Assembly (NCBI GenBank): GCA_946886475.1
Contig: CAMPIQ010000054.1
Location: 1-21,500 of the forward strand
Direction of reading: 5' to 3'
DNA from: an uncultured Chitinophagales bacterium
GTDB lineage: Bacteria > Bacteroidota > Bacteroidia > Chitinophagales > Chitinophagaceae
DNA length: 21,500 nucleotides
Both the position numbers and the translations under genes were made by a program. This document shows, piece after piece, positions 1 to 7,916 of this stretch (its first letter is position 1; each line of letters starts with the position of its first letter). The notes beneath the pieces were generated by a model that was given only the letters and a program-made list of their open reading frames with translations, was not told the DNA's origin and made no database searches.

Positions 1-837
1 AAACTGGATCCTTTCTTTACTGTAACGAAGTGCCGTATCATAACAGTCCATTGCTGCACCCAGAGCGCCCCAGGAAATTCCATACCGTGCTTTAGTAAGG
101 CAACCAAGAGGACCTTTCAAACCTTTTATCTCTGGGAAAATATTTTCCTTTGGAACTTTTACATTATCAAAAACCAACTCCCCTGTTGCTGATGCCCTCA
201 GACTCCATTTTCCGTGCGTGGTGGGTGTTGAGAAACCTTCCATTCCTCTTTCAACGATCAATCCTCTGATATCCCCGTTCTCATCTTTTGCCCATACCAC
301 GGCCACCTGAGCAAAAGGGGCGTTGGATATCCACATTTTGCTTCCGTTTAATATCACATGGTCTCCGGCATCCTTATAATTTGTCAGCATTCCAGCAGGA
401 TTAGAACCATGATCAGGTTCGGTCAGACCAAAACATCCAAGCCACTCACCACTGGCCAGTTTGGGAAGGAATTTTCTTTTTTGCGCTTCACTTCCATAAG
501 CATGAATAGGAAACATAACCAGCGAACCTTGTACAGATGCCGTTGATCGCACTCCGCTGTCGCCTCTTTCCAGTTCCTGCATCATCAATCCGTAACTGAT
601 ATAATCAAGCCCGCCGCCACCATATTCCAGTGGAATAGTTGGACCAAAACAACCCAGGTCGCCTAGCTGTTTGATGATCTGTTCGGGAAATTCCGCTCTT
701 TGCGCATAGTCTTCAATGATGGGTGAAATTTCTTTTTTCACATATTTGCGCACGATCTCGCGGATCAGCTTATGCTCATCTGTTAACAGTTCATCTACCA
801 GTAAATAATCAGGTGATTGAAATTGATCAGTTGCCAT
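1..837 (-). CDS. gcdH: Glutaryl-CoA dehydrogenase, 3'-truncated by the window edge
   Basis: The frame is open from an ATG at 837 to position 1, giving 279 residues; the C-terminal part with the catalytic Glu lies outside. The family is an FAD-dependent acyl-CoA dehydrogenase that oxidises and decarboxylates glutaryl-CoA to crotonyl-CoA. The visible part resembles glutaryl-CoA dehydrogenases more than straight-chain ones: CFGPTIPLEYGG (63-74), E90 and R97-S98 in VRSTASVQ (the Glu and Arg-Ser positions that bind substrate in the human enzyme, from memory), FGLTEPDHGSNP (136-147), WISNAP (169-174), WSLRASATG (211-219) and ARYGISWGALGA (250-261). The start is supported by an exact -7 element TATTTTTG (843-850) only 5 nt upstream. 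The product fits as the lower end of the tryptophan/kynurenine route encoded at 6553-14046, although four unrelated genes lie between. An isovaleryl- or generic acyl-CoA dehydrogenase is the alternative, less likely given the RS and SLRASATG motifs. Confidence 0.9.
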   Translation of the reverse strand, partial: MATDQFQSPDYLLVDELLTDEHKLIREIVRKYVKKEISPIIEDYAQRAEFPEQIIKQLGDLGCFGPTIPLEYGGGGLDYISYGLMMQELERGDSGVRSTASVQGSLVMFPIHAYGSEAQKRKFLPKLASGEWLGCFGLTEPDHGSNPAGMLTNYKDAGDHVILNGSKMWISNAPFAQVAVVWAKDENGDIRGLIVERGMEGFSTPTTHGKWSLRASATGELVFDNVKVPKENIFPEIKGLKGPLGCLTKARYGISWGALGAAMDCYDTALRYSKERIQF

Positions 838-842
838 GCGGG

Positions 843-850
843 CAAAAATA
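843..850 (-). promoter_or_regulatory. -7 promoter element TAnnTTTG of gcdH
   Basis: Exact TATTTTTG on the minus strand, 5 nt (CCCGC) before the gcdH ATG. A weak -33-like TTTA lies 18 nt upstream of it. With the usual Bacteroidota spacing, transcription would begin at or within a few bases of the start codon. Confidence 0.55.
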
Positions 851-889
851 AGTAAACAGTTTGAGGTGTAAAGGGAAAGTAAGGGTCAG

Positions 890-916
890 GTCAAAACGCA
901 AAATGTAAAGTCAAAA
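890..916. repeat. Degenerate heptamer repeat (GTCAAAA type)
   Basis: Four units, GTCAAAA, CGCAAAA, TGTAAA (one base short) and GTCAAAA, lie in the divergent gap between gcdH and the YCII lipoprotein gene. The last unit runs into GCATGC, and the 12-mer TCAAAAGCATGC (911-922) recurs exactly at 12914-12925 beside another heptamer array. It looks like an eroded copy of the same repeat family. Confidence 0.45.
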
Positions 917-1063
917 GCATGCGTGAACCAGGGAAAGCTCAGAAGACGCGGTAAAAAGGAAATGCTAATCATAATATTGCCATTTATCATTTAAATATGG
1001 TGATTACTATTTTCTGTTTGGGCTTTCAAATAGAAATAAATATTTTAACCTGAAATATCTGAA

Positions 1064-1504
1064 ATGAAATCAATTGCCTTTGGCCTGTTTCTTTGTATTG
1101 TTTTATTTTCTGCATGTAATAATGAATCGCAGGTGGCACAAACAAACACAGACAGTGAACTTGCGGGAAAAAAAGATTCTATGGTTTATGGAGAAATGAA
1201 ACAATACTGGCTTGTATTTCTGAAAAAAGGTTTGAACAGGGAGCAGGACAGCATTTCAAAGGCAAAGATCCAGGAAGCCCATATAGCCAATATTGAAAGA
1301 CTGGCGGCGGAGAAAGTGATCATTATGGCCGGTCCTATGGGATATACTTATCCAAATGACCTTCAGGGAATATTTATTATGGATGCAAAAGATTCTGCAA
1401 CTGCAGCGTCATATATCAAAACTGATTCAGCCGTTATTACGGGAAGATTGATCTTTGAGATCCATCCATGGTGGACCGCCCAGGGCAAATATGAATTCAA
1501 CTAA
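1064..1504 (+). CDS. Lipoprotein with a YCII-related domain
   Basis: 146 residues. The first 17 form a lipoprotein signal with lipobox LFSAC and acceptor Cys18. After a short polar linker, residues 46-137 carry a YCII/YciI-like domain: MKQYWLVFLKKG (45-56), a conserved His73 in EAHIANIERLAAEK, MAGPMG (88-93) and a terminal strand GRLIFEIHPWW. YCII domains have a ferredoxin-like fold with a putative His/Asp site; most known members are small cytoplasmic proteins of poorly known function. A membrane-anchored, probably periplasmic version is less common. The ATG at 1064 is chosen because the signal peptide starts there. The gene is divergent from gcdH and converges on the next gene with 3 bp between stop codons. 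No exact TAnnTTTG element was found upstream. The domain call is good; the function is unknown. Confidence 0.85.
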   Translation: MKSIAFGLFLCIVLFSACNNESQVAQTNTDSELAGKKDSMVYGEMKQYWLVFLKKGLNREQDSISKAKIQEAHIANIERLAAEKVIIMAGPMGYTYPNDLQGIFIMDAKDSATAASYIKTDSAVITGRLIFEIHPWWTAQGKYEFN

Positions 1505-1507
1505 ATG

Positions 1508-2323
1508 TTACAATCTATAATTCATTCCTAAAAATGCATTGTTCGATTTTCCTGCAAAAACAGTCTGGAAGAATCCTGTCCATCTTTCCTTTGTAAGGTG
1601 AAATGCCATACTCACATAACGGAATCGGACAACCTCAGTTATATAATAAGCATCCGGTATATGATGATTATTGTATGCTGATCCAAGCGAAATACCATAA
1701 CCGAATTTAAAACCGTATAGCGATTCTCCAGAACGGTTTACAAATTCCGTAAATAATCCGGCTGCTCCATAAAAAGGATCACGGATAACCAGCGTTGCTG
1801 CCGTATCAGGAAATCTTTTTCTCAGATCAAGGTAAGAACCAAACTCACTTGCCAGTGTTGTTTCCAACCCAATTACCCTCCATTCCCCTCTATTGGTTGG
1901 ATGCACAAAGTTTATGGCACCATCAATCATGCCTGCGCCAAAAAAATAATTGCCTGCATTCTGGTTGATAATCCGGTAATCAACGGTTTCATTATTTCCA
2001 ATACTGTCGTAGGGCTTCACCTGGTAACTGCCAAGGGTTAAACCGGTTCCATACCTTGCCTGGAAGCTTCCAAGGTTATGGCTGCGGGAAAATCCAATGT
2101 TAAAAGAATATTTTGAATCTGTACCTCCTTCATTATCGCCCCCGCCACTCAGGGAGGCATTCAGATAGGATGCCGACAATACAGAATCTTTTTTCAATGG
2201 AACGGAACGGTATTGGTTTGTTAATCCATTTAGGGGACTTACATAAAAAGCCTGGCGGCCAATACTACATCCGGTCAATAAAAAGCCGGAAATGATTATA
2301 AGCAGGAACCTGAGGAATTGCAT
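1508..2323 (-). CDS. Hypothetical lipoprotein, possible outer-membrane-associated
   Basis: 271 residues, not recognised. The N-terminus is a lipoprotein signal with lipobox LLTGC and acceptor Cys19. The rest is rich in Gly, Tyr, Phe and Asn with alternating hydrophobic stretches (for example FNIGFSRSHNLGSFQARYG and YGFKFGYGISLGSAY) and ends FLGMNYRL. Alternating strands and an aromatic C-terminus are what small outer-membrane beta-structure proteins of Bacteroidota look like, so surface or outer-membrane association is inferred. It lies 46 bp downstream of the CAP-domain lipoprotein gene on the same strand and may be co-transcribed with it. Its stop is 3 bp from the stop of the converging YCII lipoprotein gene, leaving no room for separate terminators. 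Confidence 0.8.
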   Translation of the reverse strand: MQFLRFLLIIISGFLLTGCSIGRQAFYVSPLNGLTNQYRSVPLKKDSVLSASYLNASLSGGGDNEGGTDSKYSFNIGFSRSHNLGSFQARYGTGLTLGSYQVKPYDSIGNNETVDYRIINQNAGNYFFGAGMIDGAINFVHPTNRGEWRVIGLETTLASEFGSYLDLRKRFPDTAATLVIRDPFYGAAGLFTEFVNRSGESLYGFKFGYGISLGSAYNNHHIPDAYYITEVVRFRYVSMAFHLTKERWTGFFQTVFAGKSNNAFLGMNYRL

Positions 2324-2369
2324 ATATAACCTGACTATGAAGGTTAGCTATACGCTGCATCTATAAATA

Positions 2370-2855
2370 TTATTTACTGGCCAGTACCTGGGTCCAGTAA
2401 CTACCAACTCTGGCTATACCCATTTCCCTGTATAGTTTATTCATGATATTCCTGCAATGACCCGGACTACCCAGCCATCCGTTGATAACCCTGTGTTCAT
2501 TAGAAAATCCCTGCCCTATGTTTTCTCCATATGTGATCCAGTTATACCCGGCTCTTTTGATCCGGTCTGCCGCATCTGATCCGTCAGGAGCTTCATGGCT
2601 GAAATATTTTTTATCATTCATGTCCTTGCTATGGTTATATGCAGCTGTTTCCAACTGGTTATTCCATGTTACTGCAGCGGCCGGACCATACCAGGTATCA
2701 CCGCACTGGCAACCGGTTTTTCGAACTTCATTAACAAGTTGTATCAAAACGGTTTTGTTGACAGTAGAAGGTGTTGTAGTGTCTAAGTCTGCTGCATCCC
2801 TGGTACAGGCAATAAGTAAGGCAAAAACAAGGGGCAATACCATAGCGGTTTTCAT
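2370..2855 (-). CDS. CAP/SCP-domain lipoprotein
   Basis: 161 residues from the ATG at 2855. The frame stays open upstream to 2960, but that part reads through repeat DNA, while the ATG at 2855 begins a proper lipoprotein signal (lipobox LLIAC, Cys17). Residues about 36-160 form a CAP (cysteine-rich secretory protein, antigen 5, PR-1) domain: LIQLVNEVR, WNNQLETAAYNHSKDM with His75, YFSHEAPDGS with His87, YGENIGQG (109-116), NGWLGSPGHCRNIMN with His133, and EMGIA. The two His residues (75 and 133) and the GENI motif are those usually found in the CAP cavity. A Cys pair at 49 and 51 may form a disulfide. Bacterial CAP proteins are secreted and mostly uncharacterised. The gene lies downstream of the S9 peptidase gene, beyond a heptamer repeat array. 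Confidence 0.88.
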   Translation of the reverse strand: MKTAMVLPLVFALLIACTRDAADLDTTTPSTVNKTVLIQLVNEVRKTGCQCGDTWYGPAAAVTWNNQLETAAYNHSKDMNDKKYFSHEAPDGSDAADRIKRAGYNWITYGENIGQGFSNEHRVINGWLGSPGHCRNIMNKLYREMGIARVGSYWTQVLASK

Positions 2856-2927
2856 GTTTGAATTTATAACAATCCCGCTGGAACTAATATTGCGCCGTAA
2901 TTCGTTAAAGTTGGACGAAAGTGAAGA

Positions 2928-3011
2928 GTCGTGAGTCGTGAATCGTGAATCGTAAGTCAATATTCAATACTCTTGACGCACAACTTTTGACTCTAGACTT
3001 TTGACTTCCTC
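2928..3011. repeat. Period-7 tandem repeat array
   Basis: Read on the plus strand, 12 consecutive 7-base units stay in register, and the first 11 end in A. Early units are GTCGTGA, GTCGTGA, ATCGTGA and ATCGTAA; the middle ones are GTCAATA, TTCAATA, CTCTTGA and CGCACAA; late ones are CTTTTGA, CTCTAGA and CTTTTGA, followed by CTTCCTC. The array touches the stop codon of the S9 peptidase gene (3012-3014) and ends about 70 bp before the CAP gene start. Related heptamers occur at 890-916, 12940-12960 and 13014-13048. Confidence 0.8.
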
Positions 3012-5513
3012 CTACATCCTCCTCTTCGTTCCCGTTTGCTCTGCTTCCCTGTCCATTTCAATAATGGAAACCGGTCTTTCCGTATCATCTCCCAATAAAT
3101 GTTTTGTAAAGAAATCTGCCATTCTCCAGAAAAAATATTCGGTCATATCACCAAAGCCATGCCGCTGGCCGGGAAGCATAAGCATTTCGAAACGCTTATT
3201 GGCTCTGATCAGGGCATTTACCATTCGAATGGTATTGGCAGGATGCACATTGTTGTCAACATCACCGTGTACCAGCATCAGGTGGCCTTTCAGATTTTTG
3301 GCCAGATCCGGATTTTTCTCAATGTTGTATACGAACGAGGTATCTCCCTTGTCGCTGATCACTTCTTTAACGCCATGGTGTTTTTCACTCCACCACCTGT
3401 TATATATTGAGTTGTCGTGATTACCGGCCGAAGAAACCGCTACTTTAAAAAAGTCCGGATATACCAGCATGGCTGCTGTACTCATAAATCCGCCACCGGA
3501 GTGGCCATGAATACCCACCCGCGAAATATCAATAAAATCAAAACGGTCGGACAACTGTTCAACGGCCGCTTTTTTATCGGCAAGGCCATAGTCACGCAGG
3601 TTACCATAGCCAAATGTGTGATACCATTTGCTGCGCGAAGGATGGCCACCCCGGTTACCAACAGTAATTACAATGAATCCCAATTGCGCGAGCCTGTCAA
3701 CCCTGTCCATACCTCTGCTGAATGCTGTATTAACAGCCTCGGTTTGCGGACCAGGATACACATATTCAATGATTGGATATTTTTTGGTGGAGTCAAAATC
3801 AAATGGCTTGTACATTACTCCATAAAGATCTGTGATACCATCATCCGCCTTAACTACAAAAGGCTCCGGGAACCTGTAACCCGATGCCATCAGTGAACTG
3901 AAATCAGCAGTTTCCAGATCCATCAGTTTCCGTCCTTCTGCAGTATATAAAACTGACCTGGGAACCGTATTCACTCTTGAGAAATTATCAACGAAATACA
4001 GCTCATTGTCATTCATACTTATACTATGGTCAAATTCACCAGGATTAAGAAGCCGTAATCCTGAACCGTCAAAATTTATCCGGTATAGATGTTCGTAATA
4101 AGGATTTTCACTGGCTTCCTTTCCATTAGCCGAAAAATAAAGAATCCTCTTTTTTTCATCGATGCCAACGATATCCTCACAATGAAAACTTCCTGAAGTG
4201 ATCTGATTCTTTAAGTTTCCATTTCCATCATACAGGTAAAAATGTGCCCATCCATCCCTTTCACTCCATTCTATGATCTCACTGCCATCATTCACCAGTC
4301 CAGGCCTTTTCACTTCTACATATGTATTCATTCTTTCAGGGATCAGCACTTTAACCTGCCCTGTATTGATATCCACCACACACTGGTCAATCCTTTTAAG
4401 ATCGCGGCTTGTACGTGTAAAATAAAATTTATCATTTGTTCCCAGCCACTTCAAAGGCCTCCAGTCATCATCTCTTGTATGAACAGGATTAACTGCTGAC
4501 CAGATATTAATATCCTGGTCTTTGAATTGTTTTATGTTAAGTTCCTTAAAGGTCTTATCCTCATTATTGAATAAGAGTATCCTTGATACAGGTGCATCTT
4601 TCTCACCAGGCATCCAGTATTTGTAAGTTTCAAGTGTGGGACGTGGTTCTGCTATGCTATTGATCACCCAAAGATCCTTCACCGCCCTTACGTCATTTCT
4701 CACCATGGTAAAATGCCTGGAATCCGGAGCCCAGAAAACAAATGCAGGTTTTCTTTTTTTCTTATTCTTTTCCTTATCCACATTGCTTTCTCCCTGGCCA
4801 CCGGATAAGAAGCCTTCCACACCATAACTGAAATCCTCCACGCCGTCTTTTGTGATCTGGTATTCTTTAATGGTACTGTCGTCTTCATTCATTAACGCTT
4901 TTTCATAATTGGTCCTGTCCATCCAGAACAGGTTGAAATTGCGCACAAAAACAATGGTCTGACCATCCGGTGAAATGGAAGCCCACCGAGGATTTCGTCT
5001 TGGCCTTTTTAATTCTGATAATTGAACAAGCTGTCCTGTATTGATATTGTATTCAAAATAATATCGCTTTTTTTCTGTTTTTGGAGTACTCCCTTTTTTG
5101 GCAGATGTATCGCGTATCACACTGTCCTGTGTACTTCGAACTTCAAACTGTATCCAGTTCTCATCTCGCACAAAACGCATACTGTCCATTTTCAGATTCT
5201 GGGCATCCATTGGATCACCAACTATAGAAGTTAGTTTGGCAGCCATCCTGTCATTATCAAACAGTAATTTCTTTTCCGTTTTTGAGGGATCAACTATATA
5301 CCATTTTCTTCCATTGGAAGTTTCATACGAATACCAGAACCTGTCAGAATGTTTTAACCAGTGCGGATCAACCGAGGTACTGTAAACCATCCTGTCCAGC
5401 TTTTTAGGAGCATAGCGGGCTGCCTGCTGGTAGTTAGCCCTGGTTACAGATTCCTGTGCATTGATACCCAGGCATAGTACAAATAATCCTATTGATAAAA
5501 GGAACTTTCTCAT
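3012..5513 (-). CDS. Secreted S9-family prolyl oligopeptidase (DPP IV type)
   Basis: 833 residues, close to the usual length of Bacteroidota dipeptidyl-peptidase-IV-like enzymes. A signal peptide (residues 1-19, ending INA|QE) sends it to the periplasm. Residues about 40-545 form the DPPIV N-terminal beta-propeller (WYSYE, ASISPDGQTIVFVRNFNLFWMD, FVFWAPDSRHFTMVR). Residues about 555-808 are the alpha/beta-hydrolase domain with a complete triad: Ser672 in GHSGGG, Asp753 in HGDVDNNVH and His785 in GQRHGFGD. It probably releases dipeptides or short peptides from peptide N-termini; true Xaa-Pro dipeptidyl peptidase activity cannot be settled from sequence, as the N-terminus-binding Glu pair was not firmly placed. 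The gene lies 136 bp downstream of pyrF. A near-match -7 element (TATTTTTC) lies about 20 nt before the ATG, so it probably has its own promoter. Confidence 0.93.
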   Translation of the reverse strand: MRKFLLSIGLFVLCLGINAQESVTRANYQQAARYAPKKLDRMVYSTSVDPHWLKHSDRFWYSYETSNGRKWYIVDPSKTEKKLLFDNDRMAAKLTSIVGDPMDAQNLKMDSMRFVRDENWIQFEVRSTQDSVIRDTSAKKGSTPKTEKKRYYFEYNINTGQLVQLSELKRPRRNPRWASISPDGQTIVFVRNFNLFWMDRTNYEKALMNEDDSTIKEYQITKDGVEDFSYGVEGFLSGGQGESNVDKEKNKKKRKPAFVFWAPDSRHFTMVRNDVRAVKDLWVINSIAEPRPTLETYKYWMPGEKDAPVSRILLFNNEDKTFKELNIKQFKDQDINIWSAVNPVHTRDDDWRPLKWLGTNDKFYFTRTSRDLKRIDQCVVDINTGQVKVLIPERMNTYVEVKRPGLVNDGSEIIEWSERDGWAHFYLYDGNGNLKNQITSGSFHCEDIVGIDEKKRILYFSANGKEASENPYYEHLYRINFDGSGLRLLNPGEFDHSISMNDNELYFVDNFSRVNTVPRSVLYTAEGRKLMDLETADFSSLMASGYRFPEPFVVKADDGITDLYGVMYKPFDFDSTKKYPIIEYVYPGPQTEAVNTAFSRGMDRVDRLAQLGFIVITVGNRGGHPSRSKWYHTFGYGNLRDYGLADKKAAVEQLSDRFDFIDISRVGIHGHSGGGFMSTAAMLVYPDFFKVAVSSAGNHDNSIYNRWWSEKHHGVKEVISDKGDTSFVYNIEKNPDLAKNLKGHLMLVHGDVDNNVHPANTIRMVNALIRANKRFEMLMLPGQRHGFGDMTEYFFWRMADFFTKHLLGDDTERPVSIIEMDREAEQTGTKRRM

Positions 5514-5649
5514 GTGTGTTTAGATAATTTCTTGAAAAATAGGGATTGGAGGAAAATCCCATGAATTATTTTTATAGACGGTAAGATATATTTTTTTAGG
5601 AGTTGACGTATATAGAAAAACTAAATCTTTTGACTGATATGACATTTCC

Positions 5650-6510
5650 TCATAAGTGAACGGGCAGGTAGTTTTTCATTTCATCAGCATATTCCCTGGC
5701 TACTCTTTTGGCTTCTTCTGCAAAATCTTCTCCCGAAGAAGCATAAATTATAGCCCTGCTGGCATTTACCAGCAAACCACAGTCGCTGATCATGGCCTTT
5801 TCAGAAATTTCCTTTAAACTTCCGCCCTGCGCACCCACGCCCGGAACCAGATAAAAATGCCGGGGTGTAATTTTCCGTATTTGAGAAAAAGCTTCTGCCT
5901 GAGTGGCGCCGATTACAAACATCAGGTTCTCTTCAGATCCCCAGGATGAAGTTTTTTCAAGTACGGTTTCATAAAGAAAACAGGATTCTTTCTTTTCAAT
6001 ATGAATTCCTTCCTCAAGTATGTCACTAACCTTAATATGCTTCTGCAATTCAAAATCTGCTGCACCGGGGTTTGAGGTAAGTCCAAGAACGATGGTCCAC
6101 TTATTTTTATATTCAAGAAAAGGCCTCACACTGTCTTCGCCCATATATGGTGCTACCGTTAAGGCATCAAATCCAAGCGTATCAAAAAAAGCCCTGGCAT
6201 ATTGTGAAGAAGTATTTCCGATATCCCCTCTTTTGGCATCTGCAATGGTAAGATGTGTTTCAGGAATCAATTGCAATGTTTTTTCAAGGGCTTTCCACCC
6301 ATTAACACCCTCTGCTTCATAAAAAGCTGTATTGATCTTATATGCCACACAATGATCAAGCGTAGCGTCGATGATGCGTTTATTAAATTCAAGTATGGGA
6401 TCAGGGTTTGATATTAAATGTTCAGGGATCTTTTTAATATCAGTATCCAGGCCAACGCATAAATAAGTTTTCTTTGAAAATATCTGTTCAGTTAACTGTT
6501 TTCTCGTCAT
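5650..6510 (-). CDS. pyrF: Orotidine 5'-phosphate decarboxylase
   Basis: 286 residues from the ATG at 6510; a TTG two codons earlier (6516) is possible but less likely. The enzyme decarboxylates OMP to UMP in pyrimidine synthesis. The signature is DAKRGDIGNT (91-100) with the catalytic Lys93 and Asp91/Asp96. Other motifs are LCVGLDTD (17-24), an early lysine in AYKINTAFYE (56-65), TVAPYMGED (118-126) and LVPGVGAQGG (221-230), all typical of the longer type-2 PyrF group. The gene follows the kynurenine 3-monooxygenase gene by 42 bp on the same strand, so it is probably the last gene of that transcript. No biochemical link is evident, and read-through of a housekeeping gene is the simple explanation. 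Confidence 0.95.
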   Translation of the reverse strand: MTRKQLTEQIFSKKTYLCVGLDTDIKKIPEHLISNPDPILEFNKRIIDATLDHCVAYKINTAFYEAEGVNGWKALEKTLQLIPETHLTIADAKRGDIGNTSSQYARAFFDTLGFDALTVAPYMGEDSVRPFLEYKNKWTIVLGLTSNPGAADFELQKHIKVSDILEEGIHIEKKESCFLYETVLEKTSSWGSEENLMFVIGATQAEAFSQIRKITPRHFYLVPGVGAQGGSLKEISEKAMISDCGLLVNASRAIIYASSGEDFAEEAKRVAREYADEMKNYLPVHL

Positions 6511-6552
6511 TGCCAAAATTTTATGTCCTGCAGCTACAGGTCATTATTGATT

Positions 6553-7902
6553 TCAATTTTTTAGAGTCTGGAGTTTCTGCAAAATAATATTCTCAATTTC
6601 CCTGCTGTCCCATTCCGACTCAATTCCGGGCATTTGCATGATCTCCTGCATAATAGATTCCTGCTGCATGCTGTTTTTGAGTGCTTCGCTATACCTGATG
6701 TGAGGACTAAAAGTAACCTGGGAATAAGCAGGGATCCATTTATCGGGATAATTATCGTGCAATTTTCTTTCGATCTTCTTTTGTAAAAGGAATTTTGGAT
6801 CAGCAGTTTTGGCCCGCATTTCTGTAAAATTATTTATGGCCATATCTGCTATGGCATCTGCATCAGGTTTGCGAAGCTCCTGGAAAGCATGTAATATCTT
6901 ATCCCAGTCATCACCGTGTTTCTTCATCAGATTGTTTAACACACTGCAATCTTCAAATCCGGCATTCATACCCTGCCCAAAAAATGGAACTATGGCATGA
7001 GCAGCATCTCCAATCAAACAAAAATGGTCTTCTCTTACCCATGGAAAACACTTAACGGTTACCAGGGAGGATGCAGGATGATCAAAGAATTGCCTGGTAA
7101 GATCCGGTATCAAAGGCACCACATCGGGAAAGGTGGTAATGAAAAAATCATTTACCGCTTCTTCCGTGGTCAATTGTTCAAAAGACTCACCGCCTTCAAA
7201 TGGGAAAAATAAAGTACCTGTAAAACTGCCATCAGTATTTGGCAATGCAATCAACATATAATCTTTACGGGGCCAGATGTGCAATGCATTTTTTTCCAGC
7301 AGGAAACTTCCGTTTTTTCCAGCCGGAATGCTTAATTCCTTATAGCCACAATCAATGTAATATTGGTTATACTCAAATTTCGTGTGTTGAAGCATGTGAG
7401 ACAATCGGGAAGATGAATAAGCGCCATCCGCTCCGAAAAGAAGGTCGAATTTCGTTATTTGAGGTTCAGAATTGGTTTCCAGATTCAATTCCTGCTTTTC
7501 CCAGTTGATGCCTGTAAGCCTGTGGTTAAATTGAATGGTAACACCATTTTGTTCTGCAAGGTCCATGAGCTTACAATTCAGATCCCTTCTTGAAACAGAA
7601 TTGATAAACTGTCCTTCCTTGCCATAGGGTTGAAAGGCCTGCGTTCCATCACTGTTATGGATATGCCTTCCATGCATGGGGATGGAAATGCCTAATATTT
7701 CATCAGCAATTCCTACTTCTTTCAAAGCATTAATTCCACGGTCGCTGAGTGCAAGATTAATAGACCTTCCGGCTTCCACTTTTTCCTTCCGCATATCTCC
7801 TCTTCTTTCAAACATGGTTACACTGTAACCCCGTCTTGAAAGGTTGATGGATAATAAAGATCCAACCAGGCCAGCTCCCGCAATTACTATTTCTTTTTTC
7901 AT
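6553..7902 (-). CDS. kmo: Kynurenine 3-monooxygenase
   Basis: 449 residues from the ATG at 7902. The frame is open 19 codons further but overlaps the kynureninase stop, and MKKEIVIAGAG is the natural start. It is an FAD- and NADPH-dependent hydroxylase converting L-kynurenine to 3-hydroxykynurenine. It shows the FAD dinucleotide motif GAGLVG (9-14), the substrate-side Arg79 and Tyr93 (same 14-residue spacing as the carboxylate-binding Arg/Tyr pair of the Pseudomonas enzyme), LLFGADGAYSSSR (154-166), and the second FAD motif CLIGDAAHAIVPFFGQG (295-311) followed by MNAGFEDC. There is no C-terminal membrane anchor, as in other bacterial KMOs. The start is 14 bp downstream of the kynureninase stop, so the two are co-transcribed. 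Several aromatic hydroxylases share the fold, but the MNAGFEDC segment and the neighbours make KMO firm. Confidence 0.95.
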   Translation of the reverse strand: MKKEIVIAGAGLVGSLLSINLSRRGYSVTMFERRGDMRKEKVEAGRSINLALSDRGINALKEVGIADEILGISIPMHGRHIHNSDGTQAFQPYGKEGQFINSVSRRDLNCKLMDLAEQNGVTIQFNHRLTGINWEKQELNLETNSEPQITKFDLLFGADGAYSSSRLSHMLQHTKFEYNQYYIDCGYKELSIPAGKNGSFLLEKNALHIWPRKDYMLIALPNTDGSFTGTLFFPFEGGESFEQLTTEEAVNDFFITTFPDVVPLIPDLTRQFFDHPASSLVTVKCFPWVREDHFCLIGDAAHAIVPFFGQGMNAGFEDCSVLNNLMKKHGDDWDKILHAFQELRKPDADAIADMAINNFTEMRAKTADPKFLLQKKIERKLHDNYPDKWIPAYSQVTFSPHIRYSEALKNSMQQESIMQEIMQMPGIESEWDSREIENIILQKLQTLKN

Positions 7903-7916
7903 TTTAAATAAATGAA

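Noticed and set aside
2482..2934. 150-codon plus-strand frame opposite the CAP lipoprotein gene
   Set aside because: It lies antisense to a gene with clear domain motifs and runs into the heptamer repeat; no signal, motif or promoter supports it.
5550..5575. GGGATT/AATCCC hairpin upstream of the S9 peptidase gene
   Set aside because: Only 6 bp of stem, located 5' of the gene rather than at a gene end; no clear regulatory meaning.
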